A stretch of DNA of 64,000 nt from assembly GCF_030272615.1 (NCBI RefSeq), contig NC_081405.1, forward strand, positions 158,335,954 to 158,399,953, read 5' to 3'. This DNA is from Cryptomeria japonica (Eukaryota > Streptophyta > Pinopsida > Cupressales > Cupressaceae). The notes under the pieces are model-generated. The model saw only the letters and a list, made by a program, of their open reading frames with translations. It had not been told where the DNA came from and did no database searches. A program made the position numbers and the translations under genes. This document shows, piece after piece, positions 1-12,612 of this stretch (the first letter of the stretch is position 1; each line of letters begins with the position of its first letter).

Positions 1-118
1 ATTAATGCTAAAATTGCTCAGTGGAATTCATAGACACTACCTTTCTCTATCTGGAAGAGTATGAGTTTGTTAAAAATTCCTCTCCTCCTATAACATTTAC
101 TACTCATTTATTTGACTA

Positions 119-1385
119 TGTTGAGAATGGGTGTCTCAAACTTACCGGTTTAAATCTCAAGCAAATGACACTTGGTCTCTGAAATGAGCAGTTCGGTGTG
201 GATAACGTTCATGTTATTGATCATCTTCGAAGGGAACTGAATAACCTTCATGTTATTGATAAAGCAGTTGATAACCTTTGTGTTATATACCCACCTGGAG
301 AAGAAATGTGCAGAGCGTTGCGGGATAGCGGGGAAAGGAAACTTAGTATTTCCCCTTTAACCACAAAATCTGACAAAGGCATGATGAATAGGGTCGCGCG
401 ATAGCAGGAAGAAAGAGACTTGGTCTCCGTCTCCCCACTCCATGGGACTCTAAGGATCAAATAAGAAAACATGCAAGGTAGAAGAAGAGAAACAACTTTA
501 TCTTCCTCGCTATCCCACGAGGGTTTTCTAATAGTCAAAGGTGTAGTGCGGGATAAAGAAAAAGGGTGAAGGAATGATTCTTCCCACCACTTCACATGAT
601 GAACAATAGTTGAACAATGGTGCTATGGGCCAATAGGGAAGCAAAGAGACTTATTTTACCCACCACCCCACTGGTAATTTGAGGGTCTTCGAGGAGCACT
701 ACGGGCTAACTAGGGGAGTAGGAGACATGCTCATCCCACCATCCCACAATGATGTCAAAAGTGACTTTGGTGACAAGTTAAGCTAAGAGTGACTAAGGTG
801 GGGACCATGGCCAAATATGAAAGACTTGTTGAGTTGTATGTAGATGATTGGTGGAAACTAAAACGACTCAAAAGAAGCGATGGAGAAAACATGGTGTGTT
901 ATTGACAATTTGAGGAGGTTCAACATTTGGAGATGTGGTAACTAAATCGAATTGTTTTTCAAGTGTGAGTTGGTTGTGCTGGATGATAGGTTGATGAGAT
1001 ATTGATTCTTGTCATTGTGTAGAGAGGTTGAGTGTCGATTGGTAATTCTGTAATGTTGAATTGAAAATTTGATTGTGAACATAATCTTCTGAACTGTTTT
1101 GCTTGAATAGAGACCAGATTAAAGCTTGAAAATTTGTAACTTGTATGCAAATATTTTTTTACTCTAGTACAAGAGATTGCTTTGGTGTATGGGTTTTTCA
1201 CCAGTAAGGGTTTTCCTACGTGAATTCCAATGTACTACTCTGTGATTATATGTTTGTCATGTTGCTTTGTTTGTCTTGTATTGTCTATCTTAAGTTGTTG
1301 TAATTCAAATTGAAACACATATCTTCTTTTCTCCCCTAAGAAATTAACATTAGGAAGGTGTTTTCCGCACTCTTCTTTCCTTACA
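119..1385 (+). repeat. Putative 5' LTR of Copia-1
   Basis: The right end is well supported. It ends in TTACA two bases before a tRNA-Met type primer site, and it is preceded by the GGGTTTTTCACC / GGGTTTTCC tract (about 1189-1215) common at the R-U5 end of plant Copia LTRs. The left end is a guess from a TG start. No second LTR is present for comparison. The short reading frames on both strands inside it look like chance. Confidence 0.4.
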
Positions 1386-1387
1386 GG

Positions 1388-1399
1388 TGGTATCAGATC
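1388..1399 (+). other. Primer-binding site (initiator tRNA-Met type) of Copia-1
   Basis: TGGTATCAGATC follows the LTR end by two bases. The usual plant Copia primer site is TGGTATCAGAGC, complementary to the 3' end of initiator tRNA-Met. Confidence 0.7.
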
Positions 1400-1499
1400 C
1401 TGGCCAGTTGTGTTATCCTTGTGGGTAGGATGGGTTTTTTGTGTTAATTCTATAGTGGGATTTTTGTATAAGTTTGTTTGAAATGGTAGACTGAGATGG

Positions 1500-2330
1500 T
1501 GAGCACATCAGGAAGAGTGGATATTGAGAAATTGAATGGAGGTAACTACTAGTAATGGAAACTCAAGATGGAAGACTTGTTGGTTGATAGAGACTTATGG
1601 GTTACACCGTCTGGATCAAAACCATCAGGCATGAAACAAGAAGATTGGGACCTCACAGATAGGAAGGCCAATGGGTTGATCAGATTATGCCATATAGATT
1701 TTGTTCTCTTGAATGTTCATGAGGAGAATATAACAGTTTCTTTGTGGATGAAACTTGGTAATATTTATTAGGGAAAGTCTCTGGTAAATAAGTTGTTCCT
1801 AAGGAAAAATTTATACTCCTTGAAGATGAGAAAAGGGACATCTGTGGTGGATCATTTAAGTGATTTCAACATGATTATTACATAGTTAACTTCTGTGGGA
1901 GTAAATATTGAGGATGAGGATTGTTGTATGATTTTGTTGTGTTCCTTGCCAGACACATGGGACCATCTGGTTATGTCTATTGGGAGTACAACAATCACTT
2001 TCAAAATGGAGGATGTGGTTGCTTCCATACTTTCAGAAGAGGCACAAAGGAATTCTTATGAAATGGCCAAGGAGGCCCTTTCTATTCGAGGAAAATCAAA
2101 AGAGAAAGGCAAACAAAAAGACAAGTTTAGTCCAAATCCAAATCAAAGGAGAGATCAAAGTCTCCTAGGAAGAAGTCCAAGGTGAAATGTTGGAATTGTG
2201 GGCAGATTGGTCATATCCAGAAGGAATGTAAAGAGAGAAAAAAAAGAAGAAGAATAACTCTTTTGATACTGAATCTTCTCATAGTGATGCAGATTCCTTC
2301 ATTGTTGTCTTGGCAACACAGATAGCTGGA
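1500..2330 (+). pseudogene. Copia-1 gag region with CCHC zinc knuckle
   Basis: The start matches the typical Copia gag opening (a LNGGNY-like peptide and a KMEDLL segment near 1568), followed by a UBN2/Retrotran_gag-like segment (CSLPDTWDHL near 1940). A single zinc knuckle at 2188-2229 reads C-W-N-C-G-Q-I-G-H-I-Q-K-E-C, with all four metal ligands visible. Gag would form the virus-like particle and bind element RNA. The region is broken. Confidence 0.7.
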
Positions 2331-2333
2331 AAT

Positions 2334-3705
2334 GTCTAGTTGATCGACTATGGTGCATCTTTCCACCTGATATCTCATAGAGAATGGTTCTCCAGGGATG
2401 AAGAGTATGATGGTGGAAAGGTTTACCTGGCTAGTGATTCATCTCTTGAAATTGTTGGTTGAGAAAGAGTCAAAATTCAATGTCCTAATGAAAGAATGAA
2501 GGGAATTGATGGTGTAATCATCATACCAGGTCTAGCTTGTAATTTTCTTTCTATTAGTAAGTTGGATTATGTTGGTGTACAAGTATTATTCTTAGGTGGT
2601 GGTTGTAAGATGACTAGAGGCTCTATAGTGTTGGATAAGGGTGCAAGGATTGGTACTCTGTTCAATCTAGATGCACAGTTTGTTCAATGTAACAGTGTCT
2701 TTGGAAAGTCAGACAAGGCTCCTTGGAAGAATAATGTTGCAAGTTCAATCGAGGTTAAACTTCCTTCTGAGAAAAAAACTCTTTGGTATTATAGACTCAG
2801 TTACATAGGAGAGAAGGCCTTAAAAGATCTGAAAAAATAAGTCTTGTTCTGGGGGTCAATAATTGTAACTTTGAATTTAAATTTTGTGAACATTGTATAT
2901 ATGGAAAGCAACACCATGTTTCATTTTATTCCACTCCTCATAAATCTTCTGGTTTGCTGGATTATATTCACTCCGATGTATTTGGTCCAGTTAATGTTCC
3001 TTTGTTGTCAAATTCTAAATATTATGTTTCTTTTATAGATGATTATACGAGAAGGGCATTTGTGTATTTTCTAAAAAATAAATCAGAAGTGTTCAATAAG
3101 TTTAATGAATTTAAAACCTTGGGTGAAAATCAGACTGGTAGGAAAATTAAATACCTAAGGATTGATAATGGCGGTGAGTTTTGTTCAGCGGAATTTGATG
3201 AATTTTGAAAAGATCGTGGAATTAAAAGGCATAAGACCACACCTTACACTCTACAACAAAATGGAATTGCTAAAAGGTTGAATAGAATGTTGATGGAAAA
3301 GGCGAGAAGCATGTTGAGTAGTATTGGTCTAGAGAAAAAGTTATGGGTTGAGGCTATGTCTACAACATGTTATTTATAAAATAGATCTCCCACTCAGCGT
3401 TGGTGGATAAAACTCCCATGGAAGCATGGTGTGGTAAGAATCCCTCTCTAATACATATTTGTGTCTTTGCCTATGAGACATATGTGTATGTACCTGATAC
3501 AAATAGATATAATTTGGATAACAAAGTTGTTAAGTGTATCTTTATTGACTACGACTTGGGAGTGAAAGGATACAAGCTTTGGAATCTGGTGACTAAGAAG
3601 GTATTATACATCAGAAGTGTAATCTTCCACGAGTTGAAGTCCACCTTAGTTGATATGAATCTGAAAAGACAAAGAAAGAGGAAGGAGAAGTTGAGATTCC
3701 CCTAA
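2334..3705 (+). pseudogene. Copia-1 protease and integrase region
   Basis: A protease-like YGASFHLISH motif lies near 2350, followed by a GAG-pre-integrase segment (ISKLDYVGVQV near 2545, LWYYRLSYIGEKAL near 2790). The integrase core begins with LDYIHSDVFGP (about 2955), then DDYTRRAFVYFL and LRIDNGGEFCS (about 3160), with the two core aspartates visible. The usual QQNG-A-R-N region follows near 3250. Segments past 3400 match the C-terminal integrase region (KTPMEAWCGKNPS). The region is broken in several places. Confidence 0.75.
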
Positions 3706-4036
3706 CTCCAAAAAAGGAGGAACTTCAAACTCCATGTGTACTTGAAAGTAAGGAGAGCTCAAGAAGCTCGGATAGTTATAGTCAAGAATAAGAACAAGAA
3801 CCTCACATCAACCATTGAGGTTGTCTACATGGGAGAGAAGACAACCCAATAGGTATGGTTTCTCATTGTTGGATGCAAATTGTGCGTATTTTTTGGTTAC
3901 TAACACAGATGAGCCTAGGATTGTGAAAGAGGCAATACAAATTCCTGATTCAGATTCATGGTTGCAGGTCATGAACGAAGAAATGGCTTCACTAAAGAAG
4001 AAATGAAACCTAGGATCTAGTGCCCCTTCTTGAAGG

Positions 4037-5427
4037 TGTTGGAAACAATGCAACAAACTGAGACGGGGGTGAATCAATTTTCACCAAAAACTACTACAAC
4101 TTAAACCACAAAACAGATTTGATAATGAACAGTTAAAGCATTAAACATCACCAAATCAATAGCGCACATAACACCAATATTTTTTACATGGAAAACCCGA
4201 TTAAGGGAAAAACCATGGTGGGAATCTACCCACAATGAGATAATACCATGTTAGAAGTAAATGTGAATACTATAATGGGAATGCACATGCATTCAGGCAC
4301 ACTACCTAGAGCTGATTGCTCAAAATAAGAAACCTAGAAAGGCTACAACCTTAAGGGAAGGCTCATTTCCTTACAGGAAGTCTCACTACCTTACAAAAAC
4401 ATTCAAACAACAATCTGGATCATATGAATTGTGAAAATAGCATCTCCATATGCTTCAGTATGGTTTTGGTTAAGCACATTCTCAAATCTTCTTTGCAACA
4501 CACTTCTTCGCATAACTTCACACAACTTCCCTTCTATTGAATGATTGATACAATATTCACACATAGCATGATCACTTTCAATGATTATCACATATATTTA
4601 TGCAAACCCTTCAACCCATGAAATATAGGTCGGCTAAACCCTCAATACAAATTACAAAATAATATCCTCACACGCTACAACAATACATGCAGACAAAAGC
4701 AATGTCGACTAAGACATAGTCTTGACCCAAGTCAATACTGCAAATATGAAACACCTCCAACAATTACGCCTTGATCATCTATAACATGCTACAATCATCA
4801 AGAACAACGCATAACATGAAGAATGTCATCGGACAAGGAAAAATCTTCAATAACGCGCATAATAATTTATGCAGACCACCAATATGCATAGAACACGATC
4901 AAAAGACATTCACAAGCAATATGAATTGCATCACAACAACCGCAACAACTCAGATCACCGGAATCATCATCATCTCTCTACCGAAGCTCAAGAATATCAA
5001 CATAATTGTCTATCAACCTGAAAGATTCACTTGTGGATATCCAAATCATGAACCAAGCTAATGTAGGACACACATCAATGTCCAACACACATTCTTCTCA
5101 TCTACAACTAAAGATATAGCAATCCTGGAGAAATGCGGAGCACAAACCAGAATATCGATAACACGATCAACTGCATAACATCATCAATATTGGACCTCAT
5201 CTCTATCAAATCATCATGCGGACTTCTACAAATGGGAATGAACCATCTACAAATAACATACAATAAACCCTTTAAATCGCATGAGCTCATATGCAATACA
5301 CAAGCTAAACCAACTCATCCAATCAAACCGCAACAATGGAATACACATAAAACTTTTCAACAATCTCCTCATCAACAATCTCCACATATGTTGCCATCAA
5401 TGACAACATATTAGCTAATATATAGCA
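4037..5427 (-). repeat. 3' LTR of Copia-2
   Basis: On the + strand it runs from TGTTGGAAACAAT to TATAGCA, so it has TG...CA ends, and it is followed directly by the complement of a purine tract. The segment GGGGGTGAATCA near its left end and the ACATGGAAAACCC tract near 4190 are also seen, in related form, in the solo LTR at 21538-23215, which marks both as the same broad LTR group. No partner LTR survives, so age cannot be estimated from LTR divergence. Confidence 0.7.
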
Positions 5428-5442
5428 ATCTCCCCTTTTGGC
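5428..5442 (-). other. Polypurine tract of Copia-2
   Basis: On the minus strand GCCAAAAGGGGAGAT lies immediately before the LTR start TGCTATA. It is the expected plus-strand primer for reverse transcription in a Copia element. Confidence 0.7.
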
Positions 5443-5777
5443 ATTGATGGAAACAAATGAATGTGAAAAACAATCAATGCAAAGAAATAAATCAACTCAT
5501 AACAATCTCCCTCTAAATCACAAGGATCAGCTCCCCCTTTGACAAACAACTCCAATCTCAAACTATTGTACTCTCTTATAGAGTATTTCACATGCTTCTC
5601 TCTCTCTTTGACATCAATGACAAAGGCTCGGGAATTAGGCTCCTCTCCCTACAAATTTGAACATCTGAACCACCAACACTGACACTGACTACTCCCCCTG
5701 AGTAGCAACCACACTCATCAATCCGGAGCATAAAATACCTTTGTGAAGTTCACCGGACTAATGCAAATCCATGCACC

Positions 5778-6816
5778 CTAGTTCTCATCAGGAGGGGCAA
5801 TTACCCCTAACTTCTTTCTAAGATACTCAAAAATATATTTAGGCCAAGGCTTCGTAAAGATATTTGCAATTTGTTCCTTTGTAGATACATACTCTAGTTT
5901 GACTTCTTTCTCATTCACCTTCTCTCTTAAGAAATGAAACTTGATTGATATATGCTTTGCCTTGGAATGCAACACTGGATTCTTTGAAATATTGATAGCA
6001 CTTTAATTGTCATAGTGTATAGCAATAGGCTCATCATTAATACCTTCTATATCCTTCAACATCTGCTTCATTCAAATTACCTGAGTACAATTGCTAGCAG
6101 CAACAATGTATTCAGCTTCTGTAGTAGATAAAGAAATAGTATTCTACTTCTTAGTTGCCCAAGAAACCAACTTCTTTCCCAAAAAGAATGCACCACACGT
6201 AGTACTCTTTTGGTCATCAAAATCACATGCCCAATTAGCATCTGTAAAAGCACTCAAGGTAAAGTCATCTTGCTTAGAATACCACAAACCAAAATCAACT
6301 ATTCCTTTCAAATATCTGAATATCCTTTTTATAGCAGTAACATGAGATTCCTTACTATCATCTTGAAATATAGCAACATGACATACAAAATTCATTATAT
6401 CAGGCCTAGTTTGAGTGAAATACAATAAACCACCAATCATAGATCTATATCTAGTCTGATTAACTTACATCTAGTCACCATAGGTGTACCAACAAGTTTA
6501 GAATCCTCAAAACAAAAAAAATTCAACAATTTCTTCACATACTTATACCGAGATGTGAAAATACCTTTGTCCAACCGATTAATTTGCAATCTCAAAAAGA
6601 ATTTCATTTCACCAATCATAGACATCTCAAATTCATTTTGCATCTCTTCAACAAATTTCTTACATAGGCAATCATTTCCTCCAAAGATAATGTCATCAAC
6701 AAAAAATTAAACAATCAAAATATTATTCTGATCAATTTTGAAATAAATATTACTATCAGTAGTACCTTTATTGAATCCAAGCTTCATCAAATTCTTATCC
6801 AATCTGGCATACCAGG
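5778..6816 (-). pseudogene. Copia-2 RNase H and C-terminal reverse transcriptase
   Basis: The minus-strand peptides include the Copia RNase H end (HSKAKHISIKFHFLRE, then STKEQIANIFTKP) near 5800-5975 and the connection segment GGLLYFTQTRPDI and IFRYLKGIVDFGLWYS near 6300-6440. The reverse-transcriptase C-terminus (MIGEMKFFLRLQINRLDKGIF) lies near 6600. The YARLDKNLMKLGF peptide near 6800 abuts the target duplication of the inserted solo LTR. The region is broken. Confidence 0.75.
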
Positions 6817-6821
6817 CTCTA

Positions 6822-8562
6822 TGGTACATGAGCACCTAGATGGTCATATGCTCTTATTTGGTCACTATGAGTTTTTTTCAAGTTTTATGTCATGTTCAAT
6901 TGTAGTAAGGTCATAAATGACCATCCATTATTTAATAAGGTCCTTGAAGACCAATTTGTAATGTTTGAGTTCAAATTGTAGGCGTGTTGTCTCAATATTC
7001 TCAAAATTGTCATTGTAGGGTGAAAATATGTTAAAGGCATCAAATGGGGTAATAAACCATGTAAGATGGATATTTGAGCCTCTTTTAATGTATTTACAAT
7101 GGTTGGAATTCATATAAGCCCTATTTTGGGTTCGAAGTCAATTTTTATCAAAATTGCCAATATTGTGAGAAGTTGTCAAAAGCAATTTTTGAACCACATT
7201 GGAGATTAGGTGTTTTGTTTGTTAGTGAAAATTAAAAATGTATTTGTAACCATTTTAAGAGGTTTTTAATCCATTCAAATATCCTATCCTCGATCAATGT
7301 GGGGGTTAGATGGTGTATGGTGATGAAAATCAAAAGGAGATCAACAAAAACATTGAGTTTTGCAATTTATTTGCTTTGATCAAACATTGCAGTCTGCTAT
7401 ACTATGTTTTTATTTGTGAAATCCTTCTTCAAATTGTTGTAAACTAGTTTTATTTTAAATGGGTGTGAATCCCCTCCATTTTTCTTTTGGTTTCATTCAG
7501 ATTCATTAAATTATAGGGGAAGATATACTAGTTTTTGTAAAAACTGTCAATACCCTAGACTAGGGTAACACAAGACAGTCTAAAATGGGTTTGGGTCATA
7601 TCCATGTTGAAAAATTCATGTCAAAGCATGGAATGACCCTTATAAATATTTTCTTTGATTTCCTTTTCCTGGTAGGGCTCCATGATAAATATGGCATGTG
7701 CAAAAGTGGAGAAAAGTTAAAATTTCACTGTGTCTCAGTTTGATAAGACAATGAATTAATGGTGTTTGGGTGGTGTGAGTGCAAGGTTGGATTACCAAAG
7801 GCTAAAGGAAGGTATTTATGGGTGTGAGGATTTATTTTATACCCTTCCCATGGCATTGTGGCCCTTGGTTGGTCAGAAAATTCAACATTTATATGTATAT
7901 CCTAAATTGTGTATGAGACTGTCCTAATGAACTAGTAGATTGAGACTTTGGAACTATGGTGAAGTGAGTATATTTGATGTGTAGAGGATATTTTGGAAAG
8001 GTATGTTGAGGTCCTTGACAACCTTTAAAAGTGTTATTAAACCCTAAAGAGAGGAGACAACCCAAACTAATATGATTGTCCTAAGTGCTTGAGGTTGCCA
8101 TGATGAATTAGTGTTACAACAATAGGTTCTCTTTTTGGATTTTGGGGTGGATGGGAGGGTGAAGGATAGTGATTTTTACATGATGAGTAGTCTCTATAGG
8201 GATTTCGTTAAATTCCTTTGGTTGGTGGATATCTACTTGACAATGTGAGTTGTGCCTATGAACAATTTTGAGTCTTAATAGAAGATAGGCTTGTGTGAGT
8301 GGGGTTTAAGGGTTTTGTGTGGTCTAGATGTTGGAGAGTCTCAAATTGGCCGTGATAAAGTTAATTGAGCCTAGTCTAATGAGTCTCGATGGTTGGAAAT
8401 TGTTTGGGAGGCATGATTTCATGTTTGGTTGATTGAAGCCTTGTGAGAACCTAATTGCCTTGTGAGGGTTATTGAGAGTTTGTGAAGAGTTGTCGCCTAT
8501 TTGAATAGGTGAGTTGGGAGAAATATCTCCCTAGTTTGTATTTTTTTGGATGCTCTACATCA
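6822..8562 (+). repeat. Solo LTR inserted in Copia-2 reverse transcriptase (target duplication CTCTA)
   Basis: The insert begins TGGTACATGAGCACC and ends ATGCTCTACATCA, and it is flanked by CTCTA at 6817-6821 and 8563-8567. The Copia coding sequence stops at one duplication and resumes at the other. It holds no gag-pol similarity and no internal LTR pair, so a solo LTR is the simplest reading. The same two ends, in opposite orientation, bound the 27290-30920 insertion (TGGTGCGGGAGCACC and TGATGTAGAGCAT on the respective strands), so both belong to one LTR family. Length is 1,741 bp. The orientation given is that in which the TGGTAC end is first. Confidence 0.85.
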
Positions 8563-8567
8563 CTCTA

Positions 8568-8910
8568 GGGGATTGCTTCAATCCATACAATTCTTTCTCC
8601 AGCTAGCAAACCATGTCCTTTTCATTTGTCAGCTGAAATCCATCTGGTTGCTCAATGTAGACTTCTTCTTCTAGAATTCACCATTAAGAAAGGTTTATTT
8701 GACATCCAAATAATAAACCTTGAAATCTTTTTGAGAATCATAGGAAAGAAATAATCTGACAGGTTCAATTCTAGCCACCAAAGCAAAAGTCTCCTCATAA
8801 TCAATTCCTTCCATATGTGAATAACCTTTACAAACATCTAGCTTTATTTTGGACAACTTCATCTTGTTCATTAAACTTATTCTAGAATACCAATTTAGTT
8901 CCAATTACAT
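8568..8910 (-). pseudogene. Copia-2 N-terminal reverse transcriptase
   Basis: On the minus strand the peptides include YKARLDVCKGYSHMEGIDYEETF-like text (near 8800-8850), the VKTAFLNG-equivalent stretch, and KELYGLKQ next to the target duplication at 8568-8600. These are the conserved blocks 1-3 of Copia reverse transcriptase. The rest of the domain lies beyond the solo LTR. The region is broken. Confidence 0.7.
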
Positions 8911-9095
8911 TTTTATCCTTAGGTCTAGGAACAAGAATCAATGTATTATTTTTCTCAATCTAATTCAATTCTTCTTCCATATCTTTAATCCAATTCTCAT
9001 ATTTTCATGCTTCATCAAAATTCTTAGGCTCAATCTTAGAAATCCAACAAATTTCTTCAGCAAGTCTTCTTCTAGTCATCACACCTTTATTCTTA

Positions 9096-9990
9096 TCACC
9101 AATAATCTAATTTTTTGAATGATTTCAACCTCACATACTTGGGAGTTTTTTCATTTTCTTGAATATCTGCAACTTCTCCTTGATTCTCTGTCTTTTCTGG
9201 ATCAACTTGAACTTGATTTTGTATCTGCACTAGCTTTCCTTTATCTGAACTGGCATCTTGATCATCACAATCATATCCACAAGATCTAATCTGTTTTATA
9301 TTACCTTCATCAATTTTCACATTATCACTTTCAACCATATTTCTCAATCTTTTATTGTAACACTGATAGGCTTTACTTTTAGTAGAATAACCAAGAAAGA
9401 TTCCTTCATCACATCTAGCATCAAACTTTCCAAGATCTTCATCTCTTTTGATATAGCATTCACTATCAAAAAATTTAAAATATCTAACAGTAGGAGCATG
9501 TCCAAACCATAACTCATAAGGAGTCTTACCAGTATCATCTTTGACATTTACTCGGTTAAGAGTGTATACTATAGTACTTACAACTTCTCTCCAAAATACA
9601 TGCAAAACATTTCCTTCAATCATCATGGTTCTAGAAACTTCTTGAACTGTTCTATTCTTCCTCTTCACAACACCATTAAGTTGTGGTGTCGTAGGAGCAG
9701 ATAACTGTCTCTTAACTCTATTCTCTTCATAGCATTAATTAAACTCACCGGAAGTGAATTCTCCACCTCTATCAAATCTCAGACACTTCAGCTTCATTCC
9801 AAACTTAGTTTCAACTCTAGCTGTGAAAATCTTGAACTTCTCCAATGCTTCAAACTTCTCCCTTAGGAAAGTAACCCACATCAACATCATACTTGAATAG
9901 TCATCAATCAACAACATGAAATACATGTCACCCTACAAGCTTCTCACTCTAGAAGGACCACACAGATCAGTACGCACAAGATCCAACAAT
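9096..9990 (-). pseudogene. Copia-2 integrase
   Basis: Minus-strand peptides include DDYSSMMLMWVTFLREK and LRFDRGGEFTSGEF near 9735-9910 (integrase core with two acidic residues), then KRKNRTVQEVSRTMM and YTLNRVNVKDDTGKTPYELW (about 9500-9668), and FFDSECYIKRDEDLGKFD, EGIFLGYSTKSKAYQCYN (about 9340-9450). These are typical of the Copia integrase C-terminus. The region after 9340 is acidic and rich in Glu, Asp and Gln, as expected for the integrase to RT linker. The region is broken. Confidence 0.8.
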
Positions 9991-10103
9991 CCATTAGAAT
10001 TATATTGTTAGCTCTTATAAGTAACTCTTGTCTGCTTCCCTAATTGGCATTTCTTACATATCGGATTAGAAGGCTTTATTAACTTCGGTAGATCTCTTAT
10101 TTC

Positions 10104-11590
10104 CTAAGTAGAACTTATCTTAACCATGCAATCAAAATTTACATGACACATCCTTTTATGCCATAACCAATTTTCAAAAATCTGAGCAATCAAACAACTT
10201 CTACCACCATCATTCAAGTGAAATATATTACCTTTAGTCTTTGTACCTGATGCAATCTCAGTTCTAGAGATACTCAAGATCTCACATTTGTCATTCTTGA
10301 ATTGCAAGTTATATCCCTTATCAACCATCTGACCAACACTCAAAAGATTATGATTTAAACCTTCAACATACAACACATCATCAATATTATGCTTACCATC
10401 AAGAGAAATAGAACCTCTACCATGGATTACACAAGCTCTGTTATCACCAAATCTTACTATACCACCATCATATCTTTCCAAGTTCAAAAATTTACTCTTA
10501 TCACCTATCATATGATGAGAGAAACCACTGTCAATTACCCATTCGTCTTTCTCCTCAACTTTAGCATCTAAATATTTCTCTTCATTAGAGCAGCTTGTAG
10601 AATCTATAGTTACAAAATCATCTTCCTTGATAGCAATGAACAGAAATTCATCTCTTGAATTACCCTTATTTGACTCATCATCTATCACACCTTCAGCAGC
10701 AGCATAATAACACTTCTTCTAATATTTAGGCTTGTATGGCTTAAATGGCTTCTTAGGATTTCTATCTCTTTCTGCACAGCTTGATGCAAAATTTCCTATC
10801 TTATTACATGAAAAGCATTTAAGAGGTAGCTATCCTTCATACTTACCGGAACCTTTAGGAAATCTTCTAGAAATAAGTGCTTCAAGATCCTTAATCTCTC
10901 TTTCTTGTATCTAGATACCCTTGTAGAACTTTCTCCCATATCATATCTCTGCTTCCCGGAAGCAGTAGCTTTCAAGGCGGATTTAGTATTAGGAAGAGAG
11001 TCTCAAAACTCAGTCAACTCAAAAGCAACAAGTTTACCGATCAACATATATCTTGTCACGGTTTGGATCTCATCAACAACTTTACACTTGTAAGAAGGAG
11101 GCAAGGATCTCAACACTTTAGCAACAATCTCAAAATATTCAAGGACTCCACTAGCCCATCTGATTCTGCACACAAGCTCATTCACTTTCTGCATAAAAGA
11201 AGTAATACTCTCATATTCAGCCATCTTCAGGTTCTCATACTTTCATTTCAAGATCGAAAACTTAGTAATCTTCACATGACTATCACCTTCATGCAAGGTC
11301 TCCAACTTTACCTAGATCTCATAAGCGGTTTCAAGATACATCACATTAGTCATCTCAGAATTTGACAAGGCACTCCACAATGCTTCCTTGGCTCTAATAT
11401 TAAATTTTTCTTCCTTTAGCTCATCCAGAGTAGAAGGACCATTATGAGGGACATTATAGAAATTCTTAGTGATCTACCAATACTCTTCTCCACTGCATCT
11501 CAAATGAACTTGCATTTGGCTCTTCTAGAGAGTGTAATTCATTGAACCATCAAATCTCAGATTATCCTTCTTGAAAGAAAAGGTTGCCAT
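10104..11590 (-). pseudogene. Copia-2 gag, protease and GAG-pre-integrase region
   Basis: The frame begins on the minus strand at about 11590 with MATFSFKKDNLRFDG, directly after the primer site. A UBN2-like gag segment follows (SITSFMQKVNELVCRIRWA near 11200; ILRSLPPSYKCKV-like text near 11100). A zinc knuckle (CFSCNKIG-like) lies near 10790-10810. The protease motif DSGFSHHMIGDKSKF (near 10510) precedes HNLLSVGQMVDKGYN and LWHKRMCHVNFDCM (about 10120-10350), which is the GAG-pre-integrase domain. The region is broken. Confidence 0.75.
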
Positions 11591-11600
11591 CACGGATCTA

Positions 11601-11612
11601 GCTCGGATACCA
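11601..11612 (-). other. Primer-binding site of Copia-2
   Basis: The + strand GCTCGGATACCA is the complement of TGGTATCCGAGC, an initiator tRNA-Met type site with one change from TGGTATCAGAGC. It lies about 10 bases upstream of the gag start on the minus strand. The neighbouring sequence TTCTTGAAAGAAAAGGTTG is repeated at 11568 and 11627, a short tandem duplication of the gag start. Confidence 0.65.
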
Positions 11613-11650
11613 ATTGGTAATACCAATTCTTGAAAGAAAAGGTTGTCATC

Positions 11651-11654
<4 letters not shown>

Positions 11655-11748
<94 letters not shown>

Positions 11749-11960
11749 GGATAAGGAGAGGGGGAGGGAGGGAGATTGGAAAAAGGAGATGGGGAGAAGG
11801 GGATGGAGGGAGAGGGAGAGAGGGGGAGAATAGGAAAAGAAGAGGGGGAGAGGGAGAGAGAGGGAGATTGGGAAAAGGAGAGAGAGAGAGGGGGGTGGGA
11901 TGGAGGGAGAGGGGGATTGGAAAAAGGAGAGAGTGAGAGGGAGAATGTGAAATTGGGAAA

Positions 11961-12014
<54 letters not shown>

Positions 12015-12240
12015 GATAAGGAGAGGGAGATTGGGAAAAGGAGAGGGGGAGAGGGAGAGGGAGAGAGGGAGATTCAAAAAAGCAGAGAGAGAGAGAGAAT
12101 AGGATAAGGAGAGGGGGGGATTAGGAAAAGGAGAGGGGGAGAGGGAGATTGGGAAAAAGAGAGAGGGAGAGGGAGAGGGAGAGGGAGAGAGAGAGAGGGA
12201 GATTTGGAAAAGGAGGGGGAGAGGGAGAGAAAGGGAAATT

Positions 12241-12286
<46 letters not shown>

Positions 12287-12334
12287 TTCAGAAAAGTAGA
12301 GGGGGAGAGAGGGAGATTTGGAAAAGGAGAGAAA

Positions 12335-12376
<42 letters not shown>

Positions 12377-12544
12377 AAGAGAGAATAGGAGATAGGAAGA
12401 GAGGGAGAGAATAGGATAAGGAGAGGGGGAGGGAGAGAGTGGGGGAGAGAGAGAGGAGATTGGGAGAGAGGGAGAGGGAGGGCGGAGATGGGGAGAATAT
12501 GAGAGAGAGAGAGGTAGGGAGAGAGAGTTAGAGACAGAGAGAAG

Positions 12545-12612
<68 letters not shown>

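Larger units (their letters stand above)
119..4036 (+). mobile_element. Copia LTR retrotransposon remnant (Copia-1), truncated
   Basis: This is a fossil Ty1/copia element on the + strand. Its parts in order are a 5' LTR ending about 1385, a primer-binding site at 1388-1399, gag (about 1500-2330) with a CCHC knuckle, a protease region near 2340-2480, a GAG-pre-integrase and integrase region (about 2500-3700), and the start of the reverse-transcriptase region near 3900-4036. The order gag-PR-INT-RT is diagnostic of Copia. The sequence stops where the LTR of the minus-strand Copia-2 begins, and no continuation or 3' LTR was found. It is broken in many places (well over six). The left end at 119 (TGTTGAGAATGGG) is only the most plausible TG start. 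It is old, judging by the decay. Confidence 0.75.
4037..11612 (-). mobile_element. Copia LTR retrotransposon (Copia-2), SIRE-like LTR, broken
   Basis: This is a fossil Ty1/copia element on the minus strand. Read from right to left the parts are primer site (11601-11612), gag (about 10700-11590), protease and GAG-pre-integrase (10104-10690), integrase (about 9096-9990), reverse transcriptase (8568-8910 and 6440-6816), RNase H (about 5778-6430), purine tract (5428-5442) and 3' LTR (4037-5427). A solo LTR (6822-8562) splits the reverse transcriptase. The 5' LTR that should start at about 11613 is not recognisable; a short duplication and purine satellite take its place. The LTR/purine-tract arrangement (ATCAATGCCAAAAGGGGAGA on the minus strand) resembles the SIRE/Maximus group. 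The element carries more than eight breaks. Confidence 0.85.

Noticed and set aside
248-595. A 115-codon minus-strand frame near the left edge
   Set aside because: No recognisable domain, and it overlaps the putative Copia-1 LTR.
1388-1399. tRNA-Met fragments as tRNA genes (also 11601, 20171, 49419)
   Set aside because: Only the 12-base primer complement is present, directly beside LTR ends; there is no tRNA fold.
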